From assembly GCF_001705515.1 (NCBI RefSeq), contig NZ_MDJS01000001.1:2356001-2420000 (forward strand): a stretch of DNA of 64,000 bases. The letters are read 5' to 3'. The translations under genes and the position numbers were made by a program. This document shows positions 47,202-56,433 of this stretch, piece by piece (within the stretch, counting starts at the first letter, position 1; each line of letters opens with the position of its first letter). The notes below the pieces were generated by a model, which was not told where the DNA came from, searched no databases, and was given only the letters and a program-made list of their open reading frames with translations. Source of the stretch: Mucilaginibacter sp. PPCGB 2223. GTDB lineage: Bacteria; Bacteroidota; Bacteroidia; Sphingobacteriales; Sphingobacteriaceae.

Positions 47202-47498
47202 ATAAAATTGAATTTGAAGGAATATCAGGCAAAAAACAGGAGTATGCTGCAACAATAGTTGGGTAATTGTGTACGATTTACACTCAAAATCAAGTCAGGT
47301 TATGCCAGCAATTTTAATCGGTATCAGTAAATTTTAAAAAAATGGCGACCATTCGAAAATCATCAAAAAGCCATAAAAATAGCTTTTTTATTAATATTTT
47401 ACTAAATAATCAAATCATTAATTATCAATCTTACCACAAACCAAAGCATTTCGCTTCTAAAATACGGTTGCTTTTTGTTTGAAATAAAATATTTTTTG

Positions 47499-47537
47499 CA
47501 ATCGATTGTTTTTTTTAAAAATTTGTTTCTACTTTTA
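47499..47537 (+). promoter_or_regulatory. Promoter with AATCGATT operator for SusC/SusD
   Basis: CAATCGATTG (47499-47508) is a perfect 10-bp palindrome whose last bases form the TTG (47506-47508) of a possible -33 box; TACTTTTA (47530-47537, one mismatch to TAnnTTTG) follows after 21 bp. The operator thus overlaps the -33 box. The promoter is plausible but weak. Confidence 0.5.
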
Positions 47538-47851
47538 CCATACGTTATAACCAATTACACCTTCTTGTTCAGCTTTCGGTTCCGGTAATCGCCCTTCGCA
47601 ATGACGGGTACAATTACAGCAAACCTTGTTTGGCAGGAAATTTTTATTGAACCAATTAATTAACCCATTTAGATCAATTACTGCATGGAGAAACTTTTAT
47701 TTACGCAACCCACCGCATCCACTCCCTCGACTATTGAAAGGTTTACACCCGATAGTTTTCACAGTGACCGTACAACGTTCACTGGCAAATCGTGATGAAA
47801 AAACTTAATCAACCCAACTCACAACAAAAAGACTAATTAAACGATCAGATT

Positions 47852-50800
47852 ATGAGAAAAATTAAACTCTTAAAATGCTGGAAAACGCTACTTGTTCTCA
47901 TCTGTAGCTGCTTGTTTTCAATGAGCATATACGCCCAGTCGACAGTCAGCGGTACTGTATCAGACGATAAGGGCGAGCCGATTATTGGCGCCAATGTTAA
48001 GATTAAAGGCACAAGTGCCGGAGTGGCTACCGATATCAGCGGCCACTTTTCTATCAAGGTACCAGCCGGCTCATCAACGCTGGTAATATCTTTTATTGGC
48101 TATACTCCTCAGGAAGTTGCCATAACCTCAAAAAGCAATAACTTAAAAATCGTGCTTACAGCCGGGGCAAACAACCTCAATGAGGTTGTGGTAGTAGGTT
48201 ATGGTACATTAAAACGTGAAGATGTTACCGGAACTGTAGCAACAGTAGATTCCAAAGTATTAAAAGAAATACCTGCCTCGAACGTTTTCGAGCAATTAAA
48301 GGGCCGGGTAGCCGGTATGGATGTGGTTACCGGGCCTAACGGACCCGTTGTTACTTTAAGAGGTAACCGCACAACCGGAGCCGCGCCCGGAACAGACGGA
48401 CCACTGATTATTTTAGACGGACAGCCTTATTATAATTCTATCGAAAACATTGACCCGAACAACATTAAAAGCGTAGATGTATTAAAAGGTGCATCTGCCA
48501 CTGCAATTTATGGTTCACGGGCTTCGGGTGGTGTAATTTTAATTACGACCCTACGCGGCCGTGTGGGGCAAACAATCACTTCTTATGATTCCTACTATGC
48601 TGTCAATAAAATAGAAGGGACTTTGACAATGTTGAACGGTACACAATTTGCGCAATTAATAACCGATGCTACGCAAGGAGCCTTGTTGCAAAATAACCAA
48701 ACCGTTAATAACTATTTTATATCAAATTCGGCCATTGAAAGCAAAGCGCTTGCCGAAGGCATCAGTAGTAATTATGCTAATTTGTTATTGCAAAATGCTT
48801 ATACCTGGGATCAAAATTTAAGGGTTAGCGCAGGTACCGAGCGTACACAATTTAATATTGGCGTAGGCTACCGTACCAACAACACTGTCGAGCGCAATAA
48901 TAATTATACCCGGCGGTTATCATTAAACGCTTCTGTTGACCATAAGATAAATGATTACCTGAAATTTGGTTTAACCACCTTAACCACCTTACGGGCAATC
49001 AATACCGGTGGTGGAGGGCAATTGCAACAAGCTTATTATATCAGCCCTTTAACCTATCCTTATAAAGCGGACGGTTCTATCAATGGGGCACCACAGTCTG
49101 ATCTGCAGGACGGAACTTTTGTAAACCCGCTGCTTCCGGGTAATTTGCCAGATCAATATTATAATTATACCCGTGGTTTTGTTAGCAACAATATATTATA
49201 CGGCGAGCTTACGCCCATAAAACATTTAAAGTATCGCTATACGGTAAATTACAATTTTTCACAATCGTTGCAAGGAACTTATAATGGCCAAAATGGTGTC
49301 GACCTTACCACCATTGCTAAAACCAATGCCAGCACTGTCAACAATTATTCTTATCGTGTAAATCAGGAACATTTGCTCACTTACGATAACGTATTTGCGC
49401 AAAAACATAGTGTGAACTTTGTTGCCGGCTTCACCAACGAATTGGCCCACACCGAAAATTCAAATATCAGTGCAACCGGTATCCCCTCAGACGCCAACAA
49501 GAACTCTAACCTTGGCCTTGCCCAAACCATCACCAACGTTGGCGGCTCATTCCAGGAACAGGGGCTGGTTTCATACGTAGGCCGCTTGAACTATGCCTTT
49601 GATCGTAAATACGACCTGACTGCCACCATTCGTTCGGACGCCAACTCGGCCCTGGCAGAAGGGCATCAGCGTACTACTTATCCCTCATTAGGTTTAGGTT
49701 GGGTGATCAGCAATGAAAGCTTTATGAAAAAGTTCACTTTTATCGATAACCTGAAATTACGCGGGGGATACGGAGAAACTTCAACTATAACTACTATTGC
49801 ACCTTATAGTACATTAGGGCAGCTAAACGCGGTTAAATACCAATTTGGCAGCATATCTGCCGGCGATGCCCAAGGTGTTTTGGTAAGTACGCTGGTTAAT
49901 CCAACCTTAACCTGGCAACGATCGGCAGAATATAACTTAGCTTTAGATTTTGGCGTATTGAACAGCAGGATAACCGGTTCGGTAGAGGTTTATAAAACCA
50001 CGACTACGGGTATCATCCTGAACAATATTTTACCGGTAACAACCGGCGCCCGTTCGCAACAAACCAATTTGGGAACAAGCGAAGACAGGGGCTTAGAAAT
50101 TACCTTAAGCAGCGTTAATTTGCAAAATGCGAGAGGCATTAACTGGTCGACCGACTTTAACATCGCCTTTAGCCGCGAGAAAATAGTAAGCCTGCCTAAT
50201 GGCGGACTGGTTAATATCGGCGCAGGCGAGTTTGTAGGCCAGCCGCTTAATGTTATTTATGATGTGAAGAAATTAGGCATCTGGCAAACCAGCGAGGCGG
50301 CACAAGCTGCAGTTTACGGCCAGAAACCGGGGTCAATAAAAGTTGAAGACTTAAACGGCGACGGAAAGATCGATGCTAACGACGATCAGATCATCGGCCA
50401 TTTTAATCCTAACTATACCTTCGGTTTTACCAACCGCTTCAGCTACAAAAACTTCGACCTGAATATCGTGATCCAGGGCCGTATGGGCTTTACTACCGTA
50501 GTGCCTTATGTGTCGTCATCAAACTCGGCAACCAATGGTTGGCAGTTCCTTAACCAGGGGCGCCATAACCAGCCGGTTATTGATTATTGGACACCTACCA
50601 ACCCTACCAATGCTTTCCCCGAACCCAACTCTTATGCACCGGTGCCGTATTATTCTACCTTGCAATATTATGACGGATCGTTTATCAGGGCGAAAAGCAT
50701 TAACCTGGGTTATAACGTACCCGGCAACCTGCTGAAGAAAGTAGGTATGAGTTCGTTAAGGATATACGCGAACGTAACCAATCCATTCTTTATTTACGCG

Positions 50801-51010
50801 CCTGTTACGAAACATGGTTTCTCTGTGCCCGATGCGGAATCTAACTATACTTATAATAACACTGGCGGCGCATCCAATAACCCCGCCGATGTTTCAGCAA
50901 GTGGCAATATTGGAGGTGCAAACCAGGGTGGCGGTTTTTTCCGCGGCGTGGGCCTAAGCGCAGGCGAGCAAACGCGTGACTTTATTATAGGAATTAACGC
51001 AAGGTTTTAA
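47852..51010 (+). CDS. SusC/RagA-type TonB-dependent outer-membrane transporter
   Basis: A 1052-residue SusC-family receptor: signal peptide to about residue 30, CarboxypepD-regulatory domain (STVSGTVSDDKGEPIIGANV), TonB box/plug region (LNEVVVVGYGTLKREDVTGT, then GSRASGGVILITT), and a large barrel with the usual aromatic C-terminus (FIIGINARF). Together with SusD, 18 bp downstream, it imports oligosaccharides. The neighbours show that the likely ligands are decorated xylo-oligosaccharides. The promoter overlaps an AATCGATT site at 47499. Confidence 0.95.
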   Translation: MRKIKLLKCWKTLLVLICSCLFSMSIYAQSTVSGTVSDDKGEPIIGANVKIKGTSAGVATDISGHFSIKVPAGSSTLVISFIGYTPQEVAITSKSNNLKIVLTAGANNLNEVVVVGYGTLKREDVTGTVATVDSKVLKEIPASNVFEQLKGRVAGMDVVTGPNGPVVTLRGNRTTGAAPGTDGPLIILDGQPYYNSIENIDPNNIKSVDVLKGASATAIYGSRASGGVILITTLRGRVGQTITSYDSYYAVNKIEGTLTMLNGTQFAQLITDATQGALLQNNQTVNNYFISNSAIESKALAEGISSNYANLLLQNAYTWDQNLRVSAGTERTQFNIGVGYRTNNTVERNNNYTRRLSLNASVDHKINDYLKFGLTTLTTLRAINTGGGGQLQQAYYISPLTYPYKADGSINGAPQSDLQDGTFVNPLLPGNLPDQYYNYTRGFVSNNILYGELTPIKHLKYRYTVNYNFSQSLQGTYNGQNGVDLTTIAKTNASTVNNYSYRVNQEHLLTYDNVFAQKHSVNFVAGFTNELAHTENSNISATGIPSDANKNSNLGLAQTITNVGGSFQEQGLVSYVGRLNYAFDRKYDLTATIRSDANSALAEGHQRTTYPSLGLGWVISNESFMKKFTFIDNLKLRGGYGETSTITTIAPYSTLGQLNAVKYQFGSISAGDAQGVLVSTLVNPTLTWQRSAEYNLALDFGVLNSRITGSVEVYKTTTTGIILNNILPVTTGARSQQTNLGTSEDRGLEITLSSVNLQNARGINWSTDFNIAFSREKIVSLPNGGLVNIGAGEFVGQPLNVIYDVKKLGIWQTSEAAQAAVYGQKPGSIKVEDLNGDGKIDANDDQIIGHFNPNYTFGFTNRFSYKNFDLNIVIQGRMGFTTVVPYVSSSNSATNGWQFLNQGRHNQPVIDYWTPTNPTNAFPEPNSYAPVPYYSTLQYYDGSFIRAKSINLGYNVPGNLLKKVGMSSLRIYANVTNPFFIYAPVTKHGFSVPDAESNYTYNNTGGASNNPADVSASGNIGGANQGGGFFRGVGLSAGEQTRDFIIGINARF

Positions 51011-51028
51011 CTTTAGATAAAAATTGAC

Positions 51029-52999
51029 ATGAAAATATTAAATAAAAGCAGTTTTATATTAGCGGCGATAGTAGGACTTACGGCAGCTACAGGCTGCAAA
51101 AAACTATTGGTAGAGCAGCCCCGCTCAGCTCTTTACCCTGATTACTTTGGCACCGCAGGGGGCGTACAGGCCGCGGTGACCGGTGTATACCAGGATTTGA
51201 GATCGACTTTCTCGGGTGAAGGGATTGTATGGTTTTATGACGGCACAGACGAAAACATCCCTGGCGGCAGCGCCGGCAATACTGCGCCTTTATATAATTC
51301 GTTCAAAGGCATTACCTCTTCAAACACGCCTGATATCACCGGGTTGTATGTGGATATCAATACGCTTAACGGTGTGTTTCAAAATTCCGCGCTTATTACC
51401 GACCCTGTTGCCCGCACACAATTTGTGGCGCAGGCCAAGTTTTTACGTGGCTTCATCTATTTCTTCCTTGTGCAAACTTATGGCGGTGTTACCGCCACCC
51501 AAAAAAGCGGTATCCCGTTACATACCACTTTTAATACCCAGGCGGTTTCGTCTGATGCGCCGGCACAACTTACTGACATCTATAACTTGATTATACAGGA
51601 TTTTACAGATGCAGCAGCGGGTTTGCCCAATACTATTACCAGCACAAATCCGTTTTCGGCAGCAGGCGTCGGGAAAAGCGCTACGGCAGCTACTGCTAAC
51701 GCTTACCTGGCCAAAGCTTACCTTACCAGGGGTTACACAGAGGCGAAACAGCCTACTGATTTTCAAAAAGCTGCCGACCTCACCGCAGCGCTTATCGCCA
51801 ATAAAGCCACCTATGGACTGGATTTATGGCAGGATTACTTTGACGCGCACAAGCCCGCTAACGATTACGGTAAAGAAAACATGTTTGCCATCGATTATGG
51901 CATTTCCGATCCGTTATATTCCAATTATACACAACAGGGAAATGGCGGGTTCGGTATCAATCAACTTTATGTTTTGCAACGCTTTAACTATGTGGGCCCG
52001 GGTGTAGACAACGTTCCCGGCGTCGACGCTGTACCACAAAAAATGGGTGGCAGTGCAGGTATGGTGCGCGATGTATTTAATGGTCGCCCGTTTATACGAC
52101 TGGCCCCGAACAAGCCCTACACCATGGATGTAGCCTTTGCCGACCAGGTACATGATACGCGTTATGATGCTACTTTCCAAACTTACTGGATATGTACCAA
52201 CCCCAATGTAACTGCCGGACTGCAAAGCGACCGCGTTACCTCGAAGGGTAAGCTCATTTGTACCTCATCTGGTTTGCCCGGCGGTGCTACTTCTCCGGGT
52301 CAAAATGCGTCTATCGTACCATTAGATGGCGATACTGCCATATTGATGCCCGGTGCCGATGTGACGATGGCCCGCCGCGATGCATTTAAAGGATTAATTA
52401 TTACGCCAAAGCAGTATACAAGTGCTGTTTTCCCAACCGTTAAAAAGTTTGACGACCCAAGGCGTACGGGGATCCTTGACTTGTCGAGCCGCCCGATCAT
52501 CATGATGCGCTTTTCGGAAGTATACCTGATGAATGCCGAAGCCAATTATATGCTGGGCAACGTGGCAAACGCGGCAACATCGTTAAACGTACTTAGACAG
52601 CGGGCCGCATACCGCACCGTTGCCGACGCATCGTTGGTTGCTGCCAACGCGGCTCACGTAACCCCGGCAAATGCTGCAGCGGTTAATGCCGCCAATGCTG
52701 CTGCGATGCTTTTAACACCTGCTCAATTAGCGCAATTGGCTATTCCTAACAATACTACCACTACCACCAGTTTGTGCGGTATGGACCTGATATTAGAGGA
52801 ATACTCGCGCGAATTATATGGCGATCCGCGCCGCTGGTACGATTTGGCGCGCACCCAGCAACTGGTACGCCGTAACCAAATGTATAATCCTAACGGCGCT
52901 GCAAACGTACAGCCATATCACATGCGCTGGCCTATACCGCAGCAGCTGATCAACGCTGTATTAACCGGCCCTGCATACCCGCAGAACAACGGTTATTAA
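51029..52999 (+). CDS. SusD/RagB-type surface glycan-binding lipoprotein
   Basis: A 656-residue lipoprotein with lipobox AATGC (Cys23), then the SusD body (EQPRSALYPDYF..., AQAKFLRGFIYFFLVQTYGG near residue 135) and the C-terminal SusD region (RFSEVYLMNAEANYMLGN, YDLARTQQLVRRNQ). It binds the oligosaccharide at the cell surface and hands it to SusC. One oddity: an Ala/Asn-rich stretch, NAAHVTPANAAAVNAANAA, at about residues 542-560, which looks like an insertion of a low-complexity loop in a conserved helical region. A strong terminator follows at 53014-53062. Confidence 0.95.
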   Translation: MKILNKSSFILAAIVGLTAATGCKKLLVEQPRSALYPDYFGTAGGVQAAVTGVYQDLRSTFSGEGIVWFYDGTDENIPGGSAGNTAPLYNSFKGITSSNTPDITGLYVDINTLNGVFQNSALITDPVARTQFVAQAKFLRGFIYFFLVQTYGGVTATQKSGIPLHTTFNTQAVSSDAPAQLTDIYNLIIQDFTDAAAGLPNTITSTNPFSAAGVGKSATAATANAYLAKAYLTRGYTEAKQPTDFQKAADLTAALIANKATYGLDLWQDYFDAHKPANDYGKENMFAIDYGISDPLYSNYTQQGNGGFGINQLYVLQRFNYVGPGVDNVPGVDAVPQKMGGSAGMVRDVFNGRPFIRLAPNKPYTMDVAFADQVHDTRYDATFQTYWICTNPNVTAGLQSDRVTSKGKLICTSSGLPGGATSPGQNASIVPLDGDTAILMPGADVTMARRDAFKGLIITPKQYTSAVFPTVKKFDDPRRTGILDLSSRPIIMMRFSEVYLMNAEANYMLGNVANAATSLNVLRQRAAYRTVADASLVAANAAHVTPANAAAVNAANAAAMLLTPAQLAQLAIPNNTTTTTSLCGMDLILEEYSRELYGDPRRWYDLARTQQLVRRNQMYNPNGAANVQPYHMRWPIPQQLINAVLTGPAYPQNNGY

Positions 53000-53013
53000 C
53001 CAGGTATCATTTC

Positions 53014-53062
53014 TAAAAAAAGACAAGGGGCGACCCACCCTCACCCCTTGTCTTTTTCTTTT
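53014..53062 (+). terminator. Intrinsic terminator after SusD
   Basis: Stem AAAAAGACAAGGGG (53017-53030) pairs with CCCCTTGTCTTTTT (53044-53057) around a 13-base loop, and a T-run follows. It separates the SusC/SusD unit from the GH10 gene at 53175, which must then have its own promoter or be reached by read-through. Confidence 0.8.
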
Positions 53063-53174
53063 CGGGCATTAACCCGTTTTCTTCCCCAATTTTTTTAATC
53101 GTTAAACTATTGACGACCTATATCCAAGCATATAGCGGCGGGGGAACAACTTGTTGCTAAATCTATCCAAAACC

Positions 53175-54800
53175 ATGAAAAACAATATCAAAAAAGCAGC
53201 TATTGCAGCACTGGCAGGGATCACGATCATGGCATCATCGTGCAGCAAAAAAAACGATCCGGGCGCAACAGACAATGGCACCGGCACCACAACCGGAACA
53301 ACCACTTCTGATACCACAGGTACGCTCAAAGGCTCAACAACCATGAACATCGGCATTGCGGCTACTTACAACCTGGCATCGACCAACTCCGGTTATTGGA
53401 ACACGGTCAAAAGGGAGGCCGGTTGGGTAACCTTTGGTAATGAGTTAAAAAATGCCTCGGTAATGCAGAATGACGGCTCACTTAACTTTACCACTGCCGA
53501 CAATTTTTACAACCTGTGCACCAATGCCGGCTTGCAGGTATTTGGCCATACCCTGTGCTGGCACTCGCAGCAAAATACCAATTACCTGAACAGCCTCACA
53601 AGCGGCACCACAACATCAGGCACCAACCTCATAAAAAACGGCAGTTTTGAAAGCGGCATCAGTACCAACTGGTTTACCCAGGTGAGCAGCACCGGCGGAG
53701 CCGCGGCTACATTTTCGGCTGATAATACGACCGCGCAGGATGGCACACAATCGCTTAAAGTCGTAGTTACTACGCCCGGCCCAAACAGCTACAGCATCCA
53801 GGCCGTGAATGATGCTTTTACCGGCACAGGCGGCTCATCGTATAATGTAAGCATGTACATTAAAGGCGCCGGCGCGGTTAAAGTAGTAATGCAGGGTACC
53901 CAATATGATGGCGATAATACCTTTACAACAACTTCAACATGGACAAAATACAGCTGGAACATCACCCTCAACTCTGCCGAAACCGCGCCGCAGGTAAGGC
54001 TCAACTTTACCACTGCCGGCACTTATAACATCGATAATATAGTTGTTGCTGCTAATACCACGAGCACTTTGCCGCCGGCACAGGTCGCGGCCAATGTTGA
54101 TACGGCTTTGAAGCGTGCCATTACCGGCATTGTAACTCATTATGCCGGTAAAATTAAAGCCTGGGACGTGGTGAACGAGGCCATCAGTGATAATGGCGGA
54201 AACCTGCGCACCAGCGCAAACACACAGGCAGGCAACGGTCAGTTTTTCTGGGCCGATTACCTGGGGCGTAATTTTGGGTTAAAAGCGTTCCAATACGCCA
54301 AAGCCGCCGACCCTAACGCACTGTTGTTTATTAACGATTATAATTTGGAATACAGCAATACCAAGCTCGATTCGCTGATAGCCTACGTTAAAGAGCTGCA
54401 GGGCAAAGGCGCCAGGATCGACGGTATCGGCACGCAAATGCACATCAGCCTGAATACCACGCAAGCCGGCATCGACAATGCCTTTACCAAACTGGCCGCA
54501 ACAGGTTTAAAAGTACGTATATCTGAGCTCGACCTGGCGCTCAACACCGGCAAGACAGCCGGCTTTACCGCCAGCCCTGCACAGTTAACACAACAGGCGG
54601 CCTTGTACAAATATGTGGTCGACTCGTACCAGCGCATTGTACCCAAGGCGCAGCAGTTCGGCATCACGGTTTGGGGTGTGGCTGATACCGACAGCTGGAT
54701 CAACACCGCATCATCGCCCGATTTCCCTCTGCTGTTTGATGCGACTTATGCCAAGAAACCGGCTTATTACAGCGTTTTACTTTCCCTGAAAGGGAAATAA
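53175..54800 (+). CDS. GH10 xylanase lipoprotein with CBM inserted in the barrel
   Basis: A 541-residue lipoprotein (lipobox IMASSC, Cys23) with a Thr/Gly-rich linker, then GH10. The barrel is split: the first part ends in FGHTLCWHSQQNTNYLN (about 123-139), a CBM4/9-like beta sandwich follows (about 151-292, LIKNGSFESGISTNWF ... TAGTYNIDNIVV), then the barrel resumes with KIKAWDVVNEAISDN (acid/base Glu335) and RISELDLAL (nucleophile Glu451). GH10 enzymes with a CBM inserted here are known in gut Bacteroidetes and form surface xylanases. It sits after the SusD terminator and before a bidirectional-looking terminator. I use ATG 53175, not 53151. Confidence 0.9.
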   Translation: MKNNIKKAAIAALAGITIMASSCSKKNDPGATDNGTGTTTGTTTSDTTGTLKGSTTMNIGIAATYNLASTNSGYWNTVKREAGWVTFGNELKNASVMQNDGSLNFTTADNFYNLCTNAGLQVFGHTLCWHSQQNTNYLNSLTSGTTTSGTNLIKNGSFESGISTNWFTQVSSTGGAAATFSADNTTAQDGTQSLKVVVTTPGPNSYSIQAVNDAFTGTGGSSYNVSMYIKGAGAVKVVMQGTQYDGDNTFTTTSTWTKYSWNITLNSAETAPQVRLNFTTAGTYNIDNIVVAANTTSTLPPAQVAANVDTALKRAITGIVTHYAGKIKAWDVVNEAISDNGGNLRTSANTQAGNGQFFWADYLGRNFGLKAFQYAKAADPNALLFINDYNLEYSNTKLDSLIAYVKELQGKGARIDGIGTQMHISLNTTQAGIDNAFTKLAATGLKVRISELDLALNTGKTAGFTASPAQLTQQAALYKYVVDSYQRIVPKAQQFGITVWGVADTDSWINTASSPDFPLLFDATYAKKPAYYSVLLSLKGK

Positions 54801-54828
54801 CGATAAGGTTTAGTTTAGTTTTTGGTTA

Positions 54829-54863
54829 CCCGGGCGCCGACTGGCGGCCCGGGTTGTTTTTTT
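54829..54863. terminator. Intrinsic terminator between convergent GH10 and amidohydrolase genes
   Basis: ACCCGGGC (54829-54836) pairs with GCCCGGGT (54848-54855) around an 11-base loop that has further pairing (GCCGACTGGC), and a T-run follows. It ends the GH10 transcript. On the other strand it lies at the stop of the amidohydrolase, without a clear T-run on that side. Confidence 0.75.
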
Positions 54864-56295
54864 AGTGCTTAACGGTCTTCAGCAAAGCAGCCAAATCGGC
54901 TCTGGTGTAAACCTTTTTGTTAGCAATAACTATATCGACACGGTCGATAGCATTGATATCCCGAAGCGGGTTGTCATCCAACACGATCATATCGGCGCAC
55001 CTGCCGGGCTGCAGGCTGCCGTAAAAATTACTTACCCCCATAAATTTGGAGCCATTGATCGTTGCGGTTGTCAAAGCTTCAGCCGGGCTTAACCCCGATG
55101 CTACCAATTGCTTGATCTCACCGTGTATCGATTCGCCGGGATACACAAACGAATTATATGCGCCGCAATCCGAGCCTGCGATGATGTTAATGCCTGCTTT
55201 GTACATCTGCGGAACCATCGCCGCACATTTGGCCTCGAATTTTTTAGTGAACTGCGTACTTTCATCGGATGCACGCTTAGCGCTGCTGACGCGGCCCTGA
55301 TAAGTAGCCTGTATCTGCGGACTGATATAAGCCAGCAGGCTATCGCGGCTATGATCGGTTTCCTTGATCTCGCCCAGAGTTTTTGAGATGTACAGCGTTG
55401 GCGTGATGGTAAAATTTTGCCGGGCAAGATATTTAAATAACCCGGCAGCCTTTGCATCGCTATACGTGCTATAAAGTGCCGGTAAGGCTGCAAATAAACC
55501 GATAGGCCGCGGGGTATCCTGGCTTTTGATGATGGCATCGGTAATACTGTCTTCTTGAGCCGAGCAGGCTTTAAACACATAATACAAATGCTCCGAGCCA
55601 TTGAGGCCAAGGGCGGCCCCATCGGTTAGTTTTGTGGTAAAGGGCATGTGCCCCGTAGTTTTTAAACCGCGTTTGTGTGCTTGCGCGATGATCTCCAGGT
55701 AGGCTTCGCGCGATATCTTGCTGTCGTATATTTTTACAAAGTCGGATGGTATGCGTTGCAGCGAATCCAGGGCTTTCGAAATCTGTTCGGGCGTCTGCAC
55801 TTCAAGCGAGCCGGCCCAGGTAGGCTTCGGCCCATCGAGCTTTGGGCCCGATGTGTAAATATGCGGCCCATCCAGCAAGCCTTGCCCGATATCCCGTCGC
55901 CAGGATAATATCGCAGGGGTCATATCGCCACCGCACTCGCGCACGGTGGTTACACCATAGGCCAGGAACAAGGGCAGCAGCGCTTTATTATCGGCTATCA
56001 TGGCATTGCCGCCCCTAAAGTGCACATGCATATCCCATAAGCCGGGCATCACATATTTACCATGAGCGTCGAGGTACCTTGCGGCTTTGTATTTGGCCAG
56101 CATCTTATCGTCATCCACCGCTTTAATAGTGTCGCCGGATATAGCTATCAACCGGTGCGGGATAGTTTTATTACCGGCAACATCAACAATGGTGGCGTTT
56201 TTGACTACGAGCGAATACGCCGTTTTGCGCGTTTGGGCAAAAGCGCTACACTGAATGATGCATAACGTAAGGCAGGCGAATAGTACTCTTTTCAT
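54862..56295 (-). CDS. Secreted amidohydrolase (imidazolonepropionase-like)
   Basis: A 477-residue exported protein (signal MKRVLFACLTLCIIQCSAFA) of the amidohydrolase superfamily: metal-binding DMHVHFRG (His90, His92), a carboxylated Lys candidate in SDFVKIYDSK (about residue 197), TTGHMPF and NGSEHLYY for later His ligands, and AGSDCGAYN for the Asp. The subgroup includes peptidases and lactonases; no sugar enzyme is known in it to me. Its presence between xylan genes is unusual. It may act on an ester, amide or lactone side product, or be unrelated. Monocistronic; a 138-bp gap precedes it. Confidence 0.75.
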   Translation of the reverse strand: MKRVLFACLTLCIIQCSAFAQTRKTAYSLVVKNATIVDVAGNKTIPHRLIAISGDTIKAVDDDKMLAKYKAARYLDAHGKYVMPGLWDMHVHFRGGNAMIADNKALLPLFLAYGVTTVRECGGDMTPAILSWRRDIGQGLLDGPHIYTSGPKLDGPKPTWAGSLEVQTPEQISKALDSLQRIPSDFVKIYDSKISREAYLEIIAQAHKRGLKTTGHMPFTTKLTDGAALGLNGSEHLYYVFKACSAQEDSITDAIIKSQDTPRPIGLFAALPALYSTYSDAKAAGLFKYLARQNFTITPTLYISKTLGEIKETDHSRDSLLAYISPQIQATYQGRVSSAKRASDESTQFTKKFEAKCAAMVPQMYKAGINIIAGSDCGAYNSFVYPGESIHGEIKQLVASGLSPAEALTTATINGSKFMGVSNFYGSLQPGRCADMIVLDDNPLRDINAIDRVDIVIANKKVYTRADLAALLKTVKH

Positions 56296-56433
56296 ACGGA
56301 TACAAATAATTTCACCTATAAATTTAGGATAATAAATGTATGGTAACAGTTCCCATCTGCATTCTACTATTCGAATAAATCCGAAATCGAAAACGGCGAA
56401 GCCCTCAACGCAGTTAATTCGAAATCCGAAATC

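Larger units (their letters stand above)
47078..47851. other. Divergent regulatory region between GH10/GH115 and SusC/SusD
   Basis: This 774-bp AT-rich gap holds two operator-promoter pairs: 47170-47201 for the minus-strand GH10/GH115 unit and 47499-47537 for the plus-strand SusC/SusD unit. The plus-strand leader to SusC would be about 310 nt, long enough for RNA-level control; I see no known riboswitch fold. No gene is supported in the gap. Confidence 0.6.

Noticed and set aside
47626..47808. 60-codon frame in the SusC leader region
   Set aside because: Basic, low-complexity translation without ATG context; it lies in the likely 5' leader and has no support.
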